NCBI GenBank assembly: GCA_030618325.1
Contig: JAUXDP010000009.1
Location: 1-25,058 of the forward strand
Direction: 5' to 3'
Origin: Methylococcaceae bacterium
GTDB lineage: Bacteria; Pseudomonadota; Gammaproteobacteria; Methylococcales; Methylomonadaceae
Length of the DNA stretch: 25,058 nt
Positions 15,144 through 23,711 of the stretch are shown piece by piece; position 1 is the stretch's first letter; each line of letters starts with the position of its first letter. A program made the translations under genes and the position numbers. The notes beneath the pieces were generated by a model. The model made no database searches, was not told where the DNA came from, and saw nothing but the letters and a program-made list of their open reading frames with translations.

Positions 15144-15567
15144 AAAATGGTTTAACAACGGCAAGTATGACAATAGCAAATAGGAACAATACTGGTATTT
15201 CGTTTACCCAGCGATAATAAACGTGGGTTTTAGTGTTCCGGTCATGCTTGAAATCTAATAGCCACTTGCCGCAAAAGCCATGATAAACCAGTAACAGCAG
15301 TAATAAAGCCAATTTAGTATGTAGCCATCCACTTGAGCTATACATTGTCCAGGAATATTCGACGAGCATCCAGATCCCGAAAACAAAAGATAAAACCATT
15401 CCAGGTGTCATGATGCCAAAAAATAGTTTGCGCTCCATGACTTTAAATCGCTCATTGCTTATAGAGTCTTCACTCATGGCATGATAAACGTACAAACGTG
15501 GCAGATAAAATAAACCTGCAAACCAGGTAACCATAAAAATTAAATGTAACGCCTTTAACCAAAGCAT
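15142..15567 (-). CDS. hemJ: Protoporphyrinogen IX oxidase, HemJ type
   Basis: HemJ is a small integral membrane protein that oxidises protoporphyrinogen IX to protoporphyrin IX in heme synthesis in bacteria lacking HemG/HemY. The 141 residues hold four hydrophobic segments (roughly 3-27, 48-70, 80-101 and 122-140). Family motifs are present: KALHLIFMVTWFAGLFYLPR with conserved His8, the KLALLLLLLVYH segment, and RWVNEIPVLFLFAIVILAVVKPF at the end. It starts six bases after the thioredoxin-like gene ends and is the last gene of the clcA-like operon. Its stop codon lies on the edge of the hairpin element. Confidence 0.9.
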   Translation of the reverse strand: MLWLKALHLIFMVTWFAGLFYLPRLYVYHAMSEDSISNERFKVMERKLFFGIMTPGMVLSFVFGIWMLVEYSWTMYSSSGWLHTKLALLLLLLVYHGFCGKWLLDFKHDRNTKTHVYYRWVNEIPVLFLFAIVILAVVKPF

Positions 15568-15573
15568 AAGTGT

Positions 15574-16080
15574 CTATCCAGGTAAATAATTTTTAATAAG
15601 TTTCTTCATACTCTCCATATCGAAAAGCCCCAATTGATTCAGAGCAATTTTCCCATCTGGAGAAATTAAAAAAGTTTGGGGTATCAGAGTAACATCACCA
15701 AATGCCTTAGCAAGATCAGACCGTAAATCCAATACTACATGATAGGGTATTTGTTTGGCTTTAGCCATTTCCACAACAAGGTTAGGTGGATTGTAAGCCA
15801 TAGTAACCGCAAATATTTCCAGGCCTTGCGGATGAAATTGTTGATAAAGATTGATCAAATGTGGGATTTCTTGCAAGCAGCTAGGGCAGTTTGTAGCCCA
15901 AAAAGTTACGAGGACAGGTTTGCCCAATAGGGTTTTTAGGTTTATGTGTTTGCCTGTAATTGTCTTAAATAAAACCTCAGGCGCATTATTAATTATTACT
16001 GGCTTGAGAAATTGAGAGCTTATGTATCCCATAACAAGCAACGACAAGATCAGTCCGGTCCATATTCTTTTATTTTTCAT
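15574..16080 (-). CDS. TlpA/ResA-like membrane-anchored thioredoxin
   Basis: From ATG 16080 the protein is 168 residues. It has an N-terminal membrane anchor (about 7-25), then an AhpC-TSA/thioredoxin fold with the redox motif WATNCPSC (Cys65 and Cys68) and a cis-proline loop TLIPQTF (Pro134). Periplasmic thiol reductases of this type keep cytochrome c apoproteins or other cysteines reduced. The longer frame from 16134 would add 18 residues inside the CLC gene; I prefer 16080, which has AGAGA before it, starts with MKNKR ahead of the anchor, and overlaps the CLC gene by 11 bases. Its place beside hemJ suggests a link to heme or cytochrome maturation, though that is inference. Confidence 0.85.
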   Translation of the reverse strand: MKNKRIWTGLILSLLVMGYISSQFLKPVIINNAPEVLFKTITGKHINLKTLLGKPVLVTFWATNCPSCLQEIPHLINLYQQFHPQGLEIFAVTMAYNPPNLVVEMAKAKQIPYHVVLDLRSDLAKAFGDVTLIPQTFLISPDGKIALNQLGLFDMESMKKLIKNYLPG

Positions 16081-17371
16081 TATCGATCTCTTGAGGCTTC
16101 TCTGGAGGGGGCTGATAAGCATCACAAAGCGCACGATAAAGGGGTGTTGGATTCATCAACTTGGAAGTGCCAGAGGCAAAAAAAGCGGCTGCCATTAATG
16201 GAATGACCATTTCTTGGCTGCTGGTCATTTCCATGACGATTGCAAACGAAGTTAGTGGTGATTGCAACATACCTGAAAAATAAGCGGTAATGGTCATTAA
16301 AATCATTGCACCGACCGGAGCAATCGGAAGCCAATGGGCTAAATTTGCTCCAAATCCCGCTCCTGTGGCGATGGATGGAACAAAAATTCCGCTAGGAATG
16401 CCGCTGAAAAAAGTAGCACAAGTTGCCAGCATCTTATAGATCGGAAAAAAAGGGTCAAGAATTTTACCAGTTTGGATAATTGTTTTAGCTTCCTGGTAAC
16501 CTGTGCCAAATGTATCGCCATTGGAAATATATCCTAGGACAGCAATGCCTATCCCAAATATAAAGGCAATAATGGGGATCGGTAAGCCCGTTTTCTGTAA
16601 CAGACTGTTACCAGTCAAGACAATTTTGCAGAATAAGCCACCTAAAAACCCACCGGCAATGCCACATAAAGGTACGGCAATCCAGCTCTGTCCCCAAGGC
16701 ATGAGCAAAGACTTGTCATCAAAATAAATATAGGTATTTAATATAGCGAAAGCGGTGACTCCGGAAAATATAATGGCAGTTAATACCAGACTGCTGATTC
16801 GTTCTTCCAAAGCTCGGCCCATTTCTTCGATGGCAAAAATTATTCCTGCCAGTGGCGCACTGAACATAGCCGCAAATCCAGCCGCACTACCAGCCAAAAT
16901 CAAGCCCTTTTCCATATAATGGGGTGGGAACTTAAACACTTTACCTAATGAAGACATCATGGAGGCACCGACCTGTACTGCAGGCCCCCCAAAACCAACC
17001 GATGCACCTGAAAATAATCCCATTAGTGGCAGCAACATTTTGCCCAGACAGATTTTTAAGGAAATGAGTTTACTACGCTCCTGTATATTCTCAGTTATTT
17101 CCAGGGCTGTTTTAACCTGGGGTATGCCGCTGCCTTCACTACCTGGAAAAAACCGGATGGTAATCCAGGCAGTAAAACAAAGTCCAATGGGTGCAATAAC
17201 GAAGTTAAACCAGGGGAATTGTAAAGATAGTTGCCGATAAGTTAGTCCCGCCCACTCACTTAATAAAGTCATGGCAACAATCAATAAACCGACAAGAATG
17301 GCCCCTATCCAGAAAACTAATCGTTGTCGCCACGCGGTTAAAGAAAAAAAAGCAGCAGATTGTTCGGACAT
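16070..17371 (-). CDS. CLC-family anion channel/transporter lacking the gating glutamate
   Basis: The 433-residue membrane protein has the CLC fold, with about a dozen hydrophobic segments and selectivity motifs GSEGSGIPQ (77-85) and GIPSGIFVPS. The third motif, normally GxEGP, reads GFGGP (126-130), so the external gating glutamate (E148 in E. coli ClcA) is Gly128. The inner proton glutamate is kept (Glu183 in FAIEEMGR), as is the pore tyrosine (PLY near the end). In E. coli ClcA, changing E148 abolishes proton coupling, so this protein may be an uncoupled chloride conductance; this is inference. There are no cytosolic CBS domains. It leads a minus-strand operon with the thioredoxin-like gene and hemJ. 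Confidence 0.9.
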   Translation of the reverse strand: MSEQSAAFFSLTAWRQRLVFWIGAILVGLLIVAMTLLSEWAGLTYRQLSLQFPWFNFVIAPIGLCFTAWITIRFFPGSEGSGIPQVKTALEITENIQERSKLISLKICLGKMLLPLMGLFSGASVGFGGPAVQVGASMMSSLGKVFKFPPHYMEKGLILAGSAAGFAAMFSAPLAGIIFAIEEMGRALEERISSLVLTAIIFSGVTAFAILNTYIYFDDKSLLMPWGQSWIAVPLCGIAGGFLGGLFCKIVLTGNSLLQKTGLPIPIIAFIFGIGIAVLGYISNGDTFGTGYQEAKTIIQTGKILDPFFPIYKMLATCATFFSGIPSGIFVPSIATGAGFGANLAHWLPIAPVGAMILMTITAYFSGMLQSPLTSFAIVMEMTSSQEMVIPLMAAAFFASGTSKLMNPTPLYRALCDAYQPPPEKPQEIDNEK

Positions 17372-17464
17372 AAGTTTTCAAGCAGTTTAAAATATACCAA
17401 TTATATATTATAAGCACTCGATACAAACAGTATCGTGCCCTGAAACTTAACCTTTGAGCAATAA
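17372..17464. promoter_or_regulatory. Divergent clc-serA intergenic region with hairpin
   Basis: This 93-base gap separates divergent transcription units. It holds an inverted repeat: CGATAC (17419-17424) and GTATCG (17430-17435) around AAACA, extended by GCA (17414-17416) and TGC (17436-17438) past a two-base bulge. A TATAAT reading on the minus strand (17407-17412) abuts it and could be the -10 of the CLC operon. An operator controlling one or both units is plausible. No convincing -35 box was found for either direction. Confidence 0.4.
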
Positions 17465-19048
17465 ATGAACAAAATTCTTATTTCCGACAAACTGGCTGAA
17501 ACAGGTATAAACTTTTTAAATGAACAGGATGATATTCAGGTTCATATCGAAACAGGTCTTAATGAAGATCAATTATGCGAAATTATTGGTGATTATGATG
17601 CCTTGCTAATTCGAAGTGGCAGCCAGGTCACGCAAAAAGTACTGAATGCAGCTAAAAAATTAAAAGTTGTCGGCCGGGCTGGAATTGGGGTGGATAATGT
17701 TGACGTTCCTGCAGCAACCGAGCAGGGTGTTATTGTTATGAATACGCCGGATGCCAATGCTACCACTACAGCTGAATTGGCTGTCGCCCATATGTTATCT
17801 CTCAGCCGTCATTTACCGGCCGCAGATCGATCAATTCGTGCCGGAAAATGGGAGCGTTCCAAGCTAGTAGGCTCGGAATTAGCACATAAAACTTTGGCCA
17901 TACTGGGTTTCGGAACGATAGGGCGAATTGTGGCCAAAAGAGGATTAGGATTGAATATGCGAGTGATTGCCTATGATCCTTTTGTTACTACAGAAATATT
18001 TGAAGAAGTGGGCGCTGAACCCGTAGAACTGGATGATTTGGTTTCTCAAGCAGATTATCTGACATTTCATTGTCCATTAATTGAAAAAACACGCGGTATT
18101 ATTGGTAAAGAACAACTGAAAAGTATGAAGAAATCGGCCATGATCATCAATTGTGCCAGAGGTGGCTTGATTGATGAGGCTGCCTTATACGAAGCGCTAA
18201 AAAACCAGGAAATCGCCGGAGCTGCATTGGATGTTTATGAAAATGAACCACCTAAAGACTCTCCATTGCTGGAACTGGAAAATATTGTATTCACCCCGCA
18301 TTTAGGTGCTTCAACTGAGGAAGCACAAGTTGCAGTGAGTGTCGAAATTGCAAGACAAGTTGTTACTTACTTGAAGTCTGGGGAAGCAGTTAATGCACTG
18401 AATTTACCTCGTCAGTCTGCTGAGGAATTAAAAAAATCCCAGCCTTTTCTTAAATTGGCTAAAAGTTTAGGCAGAATGTTGGCTGGATTGGCTTCACATC
18501 CTTTAGAACGTATTGAAATAGCGGCATTTGGCAGAGCAGCTCAAGTGGATGTTCACCCTCTTTCTATCGAAACTTTGATAGGCGTGCTAGATGGTCAACT
18601 TTCAGTTTCGGTCAATCAGGTAAACGCTTTAAATTTAGCAAAACGTCAGGGAATATCTATAACAGAATCACGTACCGAAGAATCAACTGATTATATTTCT
18701 TTAATTCGGATTACTGGGTTTTTTAACGAAACATCTATTTCGTTATCAGGCGCTTTATTAGGTGGGTGTCACCCTAGACTGGTTTCTATTGATGAATTTG
18801 AAATTGAAGTTGTACCTGAAGGAACCTTATTGGTCACCCGTCACGATGATAAACCAGGGGTTATTGCCGCTTTGGGGACAATACTTGGTGATGCGAGTGT
18901 TAATATTTCCAGGATGCAGGTGGGAACCGAAGACAATGGCGAGCAGGCTATGGCGGTCATTAGTATATCCGACCCGTTGTCTGAAGAAGTACTAGCCAAA
19001 ATTTGCGCTATCCCGGCAGTTCACGACACCAACCAAATAGTATTATGA
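17465..19048 (+). CDS. serA: D-3-phosphoglycerate dehydrogenase (long form with ACT domain)
   Basis: SerA oxidises 3-phosphoglycerate with NAD+, the first step of serine synthesis. The 527 residues make it the long form: substrate/NAD catalytic halves (1-310) with GFGTIG (148-153), the Arg232-Glu261-His279 set (NCARGG, YENEPP, TPHLGAS) and RAGIGVDNVD. An allosteric substrate-binding domain (about 320-450) and a C-terminal ACT domain (about 455-527, VTRHDDKPGVIAALG) follow. The ACT domain suggests feedback control by serine. The ATG has only a weak GAGC upstream. The stop overlaps serB as ATGA. Confidence 0.96.
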   Translation: MNKILISDKLAETGINFLNEQDDIQVHIETGLNEDQLCEIIGDYDALLIRSGSQVTQKVLNAAKKLKVVGRAGIGVDNVDVPAATEQGVIVMNTPDANATTTAELAVAHMLSLSRHLPAADRSIRAGKWERSKLVGSELAHKTLAILGFGTIGRIVAKRGLGLNMRVIAYDPFVTTEIFEEVGAEPVELDDLVSQADYLTFHCPLIEKTRGIIGKEQLKSMKKSAMIINCARGGLIDEAALYEALKNQEIAGAALDVYENEPPKDSPLLELENIVFTPHLGASTEEAQVAVSVEIARQVVTYLKSGEAVNALNLPRQSAEELKKSQPFLKLAKSLGRMLAGLASHPLERIEIAAFGRAAQVDVHPLSIETLIGVLDGQLSVSVNQVNALNLAKRQGISITESRTEESTDYISLIRITGFFNETSISLSGALLGGCHPRLVSIDEFEIEVVPEGTLLVTRHDDKPGVIAALGTILGDASVNISRMQVGTEDNGEQAMAVISISDPLSEEVLAKICAIPAVHDTNQIVL

Positions 19049-19686
19049 GCTTCGACATCATTTGCTTCGATTGCGACAGCACCCTAAGCAAAATTGAAGG
19101 TATCGATGAATTGGCCAAGCGAGTTGGCTTAGGTGAAGAGATGGCGGCTTTAACAGATTCTGCAATGAATGGAGAAGTCCCTCTGGAAGCAGTTTATGAA
19201 CGTCGTCTGTCACTTATCAAGCCCGATCAAAATGCAATTGACTGGCTGGCAGATCTATATATTGAAACCATCGTAGATGGTGTTGAAGAAGTTTTTAATA
19301 CTCTGCTGAAAAAGGGAAAACAGATACACATCATTAGCGGTGGGATTCGGCAAGCTATTTTGCCGTTAGCAGAAAAGCTGGGATTATCGAATACTCATGT
19401 TCATGCTGTCGATGTTTTTTTCAATCAGGATGGTAGTTATCAAAGTTTTGATGCCATTTCCCCACTTGCAAAGACTGGCGGTAAGGCGACAATTTGTCAT
19501 TCATTAACAAATGGAGCATCGAAACTAGCTATGATTGGTGATGGACAAACAGACCTGGAAAGTAAGCAGGCGGGAGCCGAATTTATCGGTTTTGGAGGTG
19601 TAGTTGAACGTAAAGCTGTTCGTGAACAAGCCGACTATTTCGTGAATACAGCCTCTTTGGTGGGTGTATTAGAACATATTGGCTAA
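19045..19686 (+). CDS. serB: HAD-family phosphoserine phosphatase
   Basis: The 213-residue protein is a HAD-superfamily IB phosphatase. Asp9 (nucleophile) and Asp11 are in DCDST, Ser98 in IISGG, Lys143/Lys147 in LAKTGGKA, and Asp166/Asp170 in IGDGQTDLE. Together with its place four bases (ATGA) into the end of serA, this points to the final step of serine synthesis, dephosphorylation of phosphoserine. It lacks the N-terminal ACT-like extension of some SerB proteins. I reject a longer frame from 19003 because its first 14 residues lie inside serA and MSFDIICFD is the natural first strand. Confidence 0.9.
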   Translation: MSFDIICFDCDSTLSKIEGIDELAKRVGLGEEMAALTDSAMNGEVPLEAVYERRLSLIKPDQNAIDWLADLYIETIVDGVEEVFNTLLKKGKQIHIISGGIRQAILPLAEKLGLSNTHVHAVDVFFNQDGSYQSFDAISPLAKTGGKATICHSLTNGASKLAMIGDGQTDLESKQAGAEFIGFGGVVERKAVREQADYFVNTASLVGVLEHIG

Positions 19687-19759
19687 TAGCTTTTAAATTC
19701 GAAATCACCTATACAGTAATGTTAAAATTCTGTAATTTTTAATGCATTAGAGAGAAACA

Positions 19760-20512
19760 ATGGCTGGACATAGTAAATGGGCTAACATCAAACACCGGAA
19801 AGGTGCGCAGGATGCCAAACGTGGCAAAATTTTCACCAAACTGATTCGTGAAATTAGTGTTGCAGCAAAATCAAGTGGTGGAGCAGATCCAGCCAATAAT
19901 CCCGGCTTGCGTTCAGCGATAGATAAAGCGCTTAGTGCGAATATGAAGCGCGATACCATTGACAACACCATAAAAAAAGCAACCGGTGCTATGGACGGTG
20001 TGAATTATGAGGAAGTAGTCTATGAAGGTTACGGCCCTGGCGGTACTGCCGTTCTGGTTAACTGTTTGACTGATAATCGTAATCGTACCGTCGCAGAGGT
20101 TCGTCACGCTTTTACTAAAGCAGGGGGCAATTTAGGGACAGATGGTTCGGTTGCTTACATGTTTTCTAAAGTAGGAATTATTAGTTTTCCTGAAAGCGTT
20201 GATGAAGATGCCATTATGGAAGCAGCTTTAGATGCTGGTGCCGATGATGTAGTCACCCATGATGATGGTTTGACTGATGTTACAACTTCCCCAGAAGAAT
20301 ATTTGTCGGTAAAGGAAGCAATGATCTCAGCAGGTTTTGAACTGGAACATGCCGAAGTCACTATGAAGGCAGGCACCTTGGCAGAACTTGACCAATCTGA
20401 CGCTGAAAAACTGTTACGCTTGCAAGACAGGTTGGAAGACCTGGATGATGTCCAGGATGTTTATTCCAATGCCGACATCAGCGATGAAATTATGGAACAG
20501 CTCACTGAATGA
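19760..20512 (+). CDS. yebC: YebC/PmpR-family protein (TACO1-like)
   Basis: This 250-residue protein has the invariant start MAGHSKWANIKHRKGAQDAKR and later KRDTIDNTIKKA and EGYGPGGTAVLV of the YebC family. Members act either as DNA-binding transcriptional regulators or as translation factors that relieve ribosome stalling at proline runs, with length and order as here (domain I, then alternating II/III). AGAGAG lies before the ATG. It follows serB after a 73-base gap, which may hold a promoter. It overlaps ruvC by four bases (ATGA), the usual neighbourhood in gammaproteobacteria. Confidence 0.96.
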   Translation: MAGHSKWANIKHRKGAQDAKRGKIFTKLIREISVAAKSSGGADPANNPGLRSAIDKALSANMKRDTIDNTIKKATGAMDGVNYEEVVYEGYGPGGTAVLVNCLTDNRNRTVAEVRHAFTKAGGNLGTDGSVAYMFSKVGIISFPESVDEDAIMEAALDAGADDVVTHDDGLTDVTTSPEEYLSVKEAMISAGFELEHAEVTMKAGTLAELDQSDAEKLLRLQDRLEDLDDVQDVYSNADISDEIMEQLTE

Positions 20513-21009
20513 CCAGAATTCTGGGTATAGATCCTGGTTCTCGAATTACCGGGTATGCAATCATTGATGACACGGTTCAGGGAATGAAATATGTTACCAG
20601 TGGTTGTATCCGGATTAAGGCAGATTATTTCCCGGATCGGTTAAAGAGAATCTTTGACGGTGTTTGCGAAATAGTTGATCAGTATGAACCCACGCAAATG
20701 GCCATAGAACAGGTTTTTATGCACCGAAATGCCGATTCAGCTTTGAAATTAGGCCAGGCCAGGGGGGCAGCTATTTGTGCAGGTCAACACGGTGGGCTTA
20801 CTGTTTTTGAATATGCTGCCAGACAAGTCAAGCAAGCCTTGGTGGGTAAGGGCAATGCGGAAAAACAACAAGTTCAGCATATGGTTAAAATTTTATTGGG
20901 TTTACAAGGAAATCTTCAAATTGACGCTAGTGATGCATTGGGTATTTGCCTGTGCCATGCCCATCATCAACAGACCGCAAAAAAAATGCAGCAGCGAGAA
21001 ATAGGGTGA
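20509..21009 (+). CDS. ruvC: Holliday junction resolvase RuvC
   Basis: RuvC is a dimeric, metal-dependent endonuclease that cuts Holliday junctions during recombination. The 166 residues include the four carboxylates Asp8 (GIDPGS), Glu67 (AIEQVF), Asp139 and Asp142 (QIDASDAL), with spacing equal to the E. coli enzyme. The segment MHRNADSALKLGQARGAA is a further signature. The start overlaps yebC and the stop overlaps ruvA (GTGA), so the three are tightly coupled. Confidence 0.97.
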   Translation: MTRILGIDPGSRITGYAIIDDTVQGMKYVTSGCIRIKADYFPDRLKRIFDGVCEIVDQYEPTQMAIEQVFMHRNADSALKLGQARGAAICAGQHGGLTVFEYAARQVKQALVGKGNAEKQQVQHMVKILLGLQGNLQIDASDALGICLCHAHHQQTAKKMQQREIG

Positions 21010-21605
21010 TAGGTTTTCTAAATGGCAAATTAATAACCAAAACCCCACCACTATTGGTGTTAGATGTTCAAGGTATCGGTTATGAAATCGAAGCGCCAAT
21101 GACAACATTTTATAATCTTCCGGCCATTGGTGAACAAGTTAAATTGCATACCCACCTAGTCGTGCGCGAAGATGCCCATATATTATTTGGTTTTTCCACG
21201 GAAACTGATCGTCTTTTATTTAGAACATTAATTAAAGTAAATGGAGTTGGCCCCAAGTTGGCGTTAACCATTTTGTCTGGGTTGAGTGCTGAAGATTTTC
21301 ACTATTGCATAGCTGAGGATAATGTTCAGGCTTTAGTCAGATTGCCAGGCATTGGCAAAAAAACCGCTGAACGCCTGATTATTGAAATGCGTGATCGTTT
21401 ACCTGATTTGAGTTCCGCTGATTCTGGACAAACAAATATGGGAGTCACTTCTTCCATAGCAAATAATGCTAAACAGGAAGCCATTAGTGCGCTGATTTCC
21501 CTAGGGTATAAAGCTCAGGATGCCAATAAAATGGTACAGAATATTTCTGCGGATAAAAGTTGTGAAGACATTATTAGGCTGGCACTGCAAGGAACAACTA
21601 AATGA
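21006..21605 (+). CDS. ruvA: Holliday junction helicase subunit RuvA, GTG start
   Basis: RuvA binds four-way junctions and loads the RuvB motor. It is 199 residues from the GTG at 21006, which overlaps the ruvC TGA as GTGA; IGFLNGKLI then matches the family N-terminus, while an earlier ATG (20946) would add residues read from inside ruvC. The order is an OB-fold (1-60), helix-hairpin-helix units (LIKVNGVGPKLAL, VRLPGIGKKTAERLI), and a C-terminal domain III (about 150-199) that contacts RuvB. It ends four bases inside ruvB. Confidence 0.96.
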   Translation: MIGFLNGKLITKTPPLLVLDVQGIGYEIEAPMTTFYNLPAIGEQVKLHTHLVVREDAHILFGFSTETDRLLFRTLIKVNGVGPKLALTILSGLSAEDFHYCIAEDNVQALVRLPGIGKKTAERLIIEMRDRLPDLSSADSGQTNMGVTSSIANNAKQEAISALISLGYKAQDANKMVQNISADKSCEDIIRLALQGTTK

Positions 21606-22636
21606 TTGAAGTGGATCGCCTAGTTACAGCGCAGAGCAATACAGAAGAAGAGCGACAGGATAGGGCGATAAGACCCAGACAGCTTAAGGACTATATTGGC
21701 CAAAAAGAGTTGCGGATGCAGATGGAAATATTTATTCAGGCCACCATTGCCAGAAAAGAAGCCTTGGATCATGTGCTAATTTTTGGGCCTCCAGGTCTTG
21801 GAAAGACCACGCTAGCGAATATTATAGCCAATGAATTGAATGTAAATATTCGTCAAACTTCCGGACCAGTACTGGACAAAGCAGGCGACGTGGCTGCTTT
21901 ACTAACCAACCTGGAACCTCATGACGTTTTGTTCATTGATGAAATTCACCGATTAAGCCCGGTGATCGAAGAAGTTCTGTATCCAGCGATGGAAGATTAT
22001 CAGATCGATATTATGATCGGCGAAGGACCTGCTGCAAGATCAATAAAATTGGATTTGCCACCCTTTACGCTGGTTGGTGCTACGACACGGGCAGGTTTGT
22101 TAACTTCACCGCTAAGAGATCGGTTTGGTATTGTACAACGATTGGAATTTTATTCGGTACAAGAACTGGCAAGCATTGTTGAACGATCTGCCAGCGTACT
22201 GAAAATTGATATTGACCCGAAGGGCGGCCAGGAAATAGCAAAGCGTTCCCGGGGTACACCACGGATAGCTAACCGTTTATTACGGCGAGTAAGAGATTAT
22301 GCGGAAGTAAAAGCTGATGGGCATATTACCCAGGATATTGCCAATCAAGCTCTGGAAATGTTGAAAGTAGATCATAACGGATTTGATGCCCAGGATCGGA
22401 AATTACTGAAAACTATGATTGATAATTTTGATGGTGGGCCGGTCGGGCTGGATAGTATTGCTGCTGCAATCAGTGAGGAGCGGGGTACCATTGAAGATGT
22501 CCTGGAACCTTATTTGATCCAACAGGGTTTTATTATGCGAACCCCGCGAGGGCGCATTGTTACCCATAATGCCTACATCCACCTGGGGTTAGATGTGCCA
22601 AAACCGTCTGGAGTTACTGACGATTTGTTTAGTTGA
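21602..22636 (+). CDS. ruvB: Holliday junction helicase motor RuvB
   Basis: RuvB is the AAA+ hexameric motor for branch migration. The 344-residue protein has Walker A GPPGLGKTT (62-70), Walker B DEIH (113-116), sensor 1 near GATTRAG, sensor 2 near RSRGTPRIANRLL and the C-terminal winged helix (TPRGRIVT). Only the first 20 residues are variable. ATGA overlap with ruvA sets the start; ybgC follows after three bases. Confidence 0.98.
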   Translation: MIEVDRLVTAQSNTEEERQDRAIRPRQLKDYIGQKELRMQMEIFIQATIARKEALDHVLIFGPPGLGKTTLANIIANELNVNIRQTSGPVLDKAGDVAALLTNLEPHDVLFIDEIHRLSPVIEEVLYPAMEDYQIDIMIGEGPAARSIKLDLPPFTLVGATTRAGLLTSPLRDRFGIVQRLEFYSVQELASIVERSASVLKIDIDPKGGQEIAKRSRGTPRIANRLLRRVRDYAEVKADGHITQDIANQALEMLKVDHNGFDAQDRKLLKTMIDNFDGGPVGLDSIAAAISEERGTIEDVLEPYLIQQGFIMRTPRGRIVTHNAYIHLGLDVPKPSGVTDDLFS

Positions 22637-22639
22637 TTA

Positions 22640-23047
22640 ATGAAGAATAAATTTATTTGGCCGATTCGGGTTTATTATGAGGACACCGATGCCGGTGGCG
22701 TGGTATTTTATGCCAACTATTTAAAGTTCTACGAACGCGCTCGGACTGAAATGTTACGAGCAATGGGTTATGAGCAGGATGAACTTATTAATCGGGAAAA
22801 GGTCATTTTTGTGGTGCGTTCTGTAAAAGTAGATTATCTTAAACCTGCAAAATTCAATGAAATGCTTGATGTCTGTGCGGAAATTAATACGGTTGGTCCA
22901 GCCAGTGTGCTTTTTTCCCAAGAAATCAGTCGTGGCAAAACATTATTAAATCAAGCCTCTATTAAAATCGCCTGTCTTGATACAGAGACCATGCGACCAA
23001 AAGTCATCCCTCAAAAATTATTGGAACAATTTAAACATGAATTCTGA
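22640..23047 (+). CDS. ybgC: Tol-Pal-associated acyl-CoA thioesterase YbgC
   Basis: YbgC is a hot-dog-fold 4HBT thioesterase that hydrolyses acyl-CoA or acyl-ACP. The catalytic Asp17 is in YYEDTDAGGVVFYANYL, and the protein is 135 residues, the usual size. It starts three bases after ruvB and overlaps tolQ by 11 bases, the standard ybgC-tolQ-tolR-tolA order of the Tol-Pal envelope system. It is cytosolic, and its role in the Tol system is unclear. Confidence 0.95.
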   Translation: MKNKFIWPIRVYYEDTDAGGVVFYANYLKFYERARTEMLRAMGYEQDELINREKVIFVVRSVKVDYLKPAKFNEMLDVCAEINTVGPASVLFSQEISRGKTLLNQASIKIACLDTETMRPKVIPQKLLEQFKHEF

Positions 23048-23711
23048 TTTATCAATTTTCCATTTAATTAGCCAAGCCGGTCTTGTCGTACAACTCGTCA
23101 TGCTGTTGCTTCTACTGGCATCCATCATCTCCTGGACCTATATTTTTGCCAAATATAAAGAATTTAAACAAGCTATCGCGGTGACTGATGAATTTGAAGA
23201 TGAATTTTGGTCAGGTAGAGAATTATCAATTCTCTATAAAAAATTAACAGCCGGGGAATTTGAAGCGGAAGGCATTGAAAAAATATTTGTAGCTGGATAT
23301 AGAGAATTTTCCAGGATGCGTAGTAAAGAAGGTGTGGATCCAGCCGTTCAGGTTGAAAGTGCGCATCGTGCTATGCGGATTGAACTGTCAAGGGAACTGG
23401 ACAAACTGGATGAAAGATTACCTTTTTTAGCCACTGTCGGTTCAATCAGTCCTTATATTGGTTTATTTGGTACAGTATGGGGTATTATGAATTCATTCCA
23501 GATGTTAGGCAATGTCAAACAAGCTACTATGGCTGACGTTGCTCCAGGGATATCGGAAGCTTTGATTGCCACGGCTATGGGTTTATTTGCAGCGATTCCT
23601 GCTGTGATTGCCTATAACCAGTTTGCAACCAGACTAGACCGACTCTCTGGTAGATATGAATTATTTGTCGATGAGTTTGTGGTTTTTTTACAGCGCCAGG
23701 CGCATAGTTAA
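23037..23711 (+). CDS. tolQ: Tol-Pal system proton channel subunit TolQ
   Basis: TolQ is the three-helix membrane stator protein that, with TolR, uses the proton gradient to drive TolA during outer-membrane constriction. From ATG 23037 it is 224 residues, against 230 in E. coli. Helix 1 is about 15-36, a long cytosolic loop follows, and helices 2 and 3 lie in LATVGSISPYIGLFGTVWG and ALIATAMGLFAAIPAV. An upstream in-frame ATG (22977) lies deep in ybgC and is rejected. The start overlaps ybgC by 11 bases, and the stop overlaps tolR by one (TAATG). Confidence 0.96.
   Translation: MNSDLSIFHLISQAGLVVQLVMLLLLLASIISWTYIFAKYKEFKQAIAVTDEFEDEFWSGRELSILYKKLTAGEFEAEGIEKIFVAGYREFSRMRSKEGVDPAVQVESAHRAMRIELSRELDKLDERLPFLATVGSISPYIGLFGTVWGIMNSFQMLGNVKQATMADVAPGISEALIATAMGLFAAIPAVIAYNQFATRLDRLSGRYELFVDEFVVFLQRQAHS

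Noticed and set aside
16081..16134. Longer thioredoxin-like start at 16134
   Set aside because: The first 18 residues would lie inside the CLC gene and precede a natural MKNKR membrane-anchor start with its own ribosome site at 16080.
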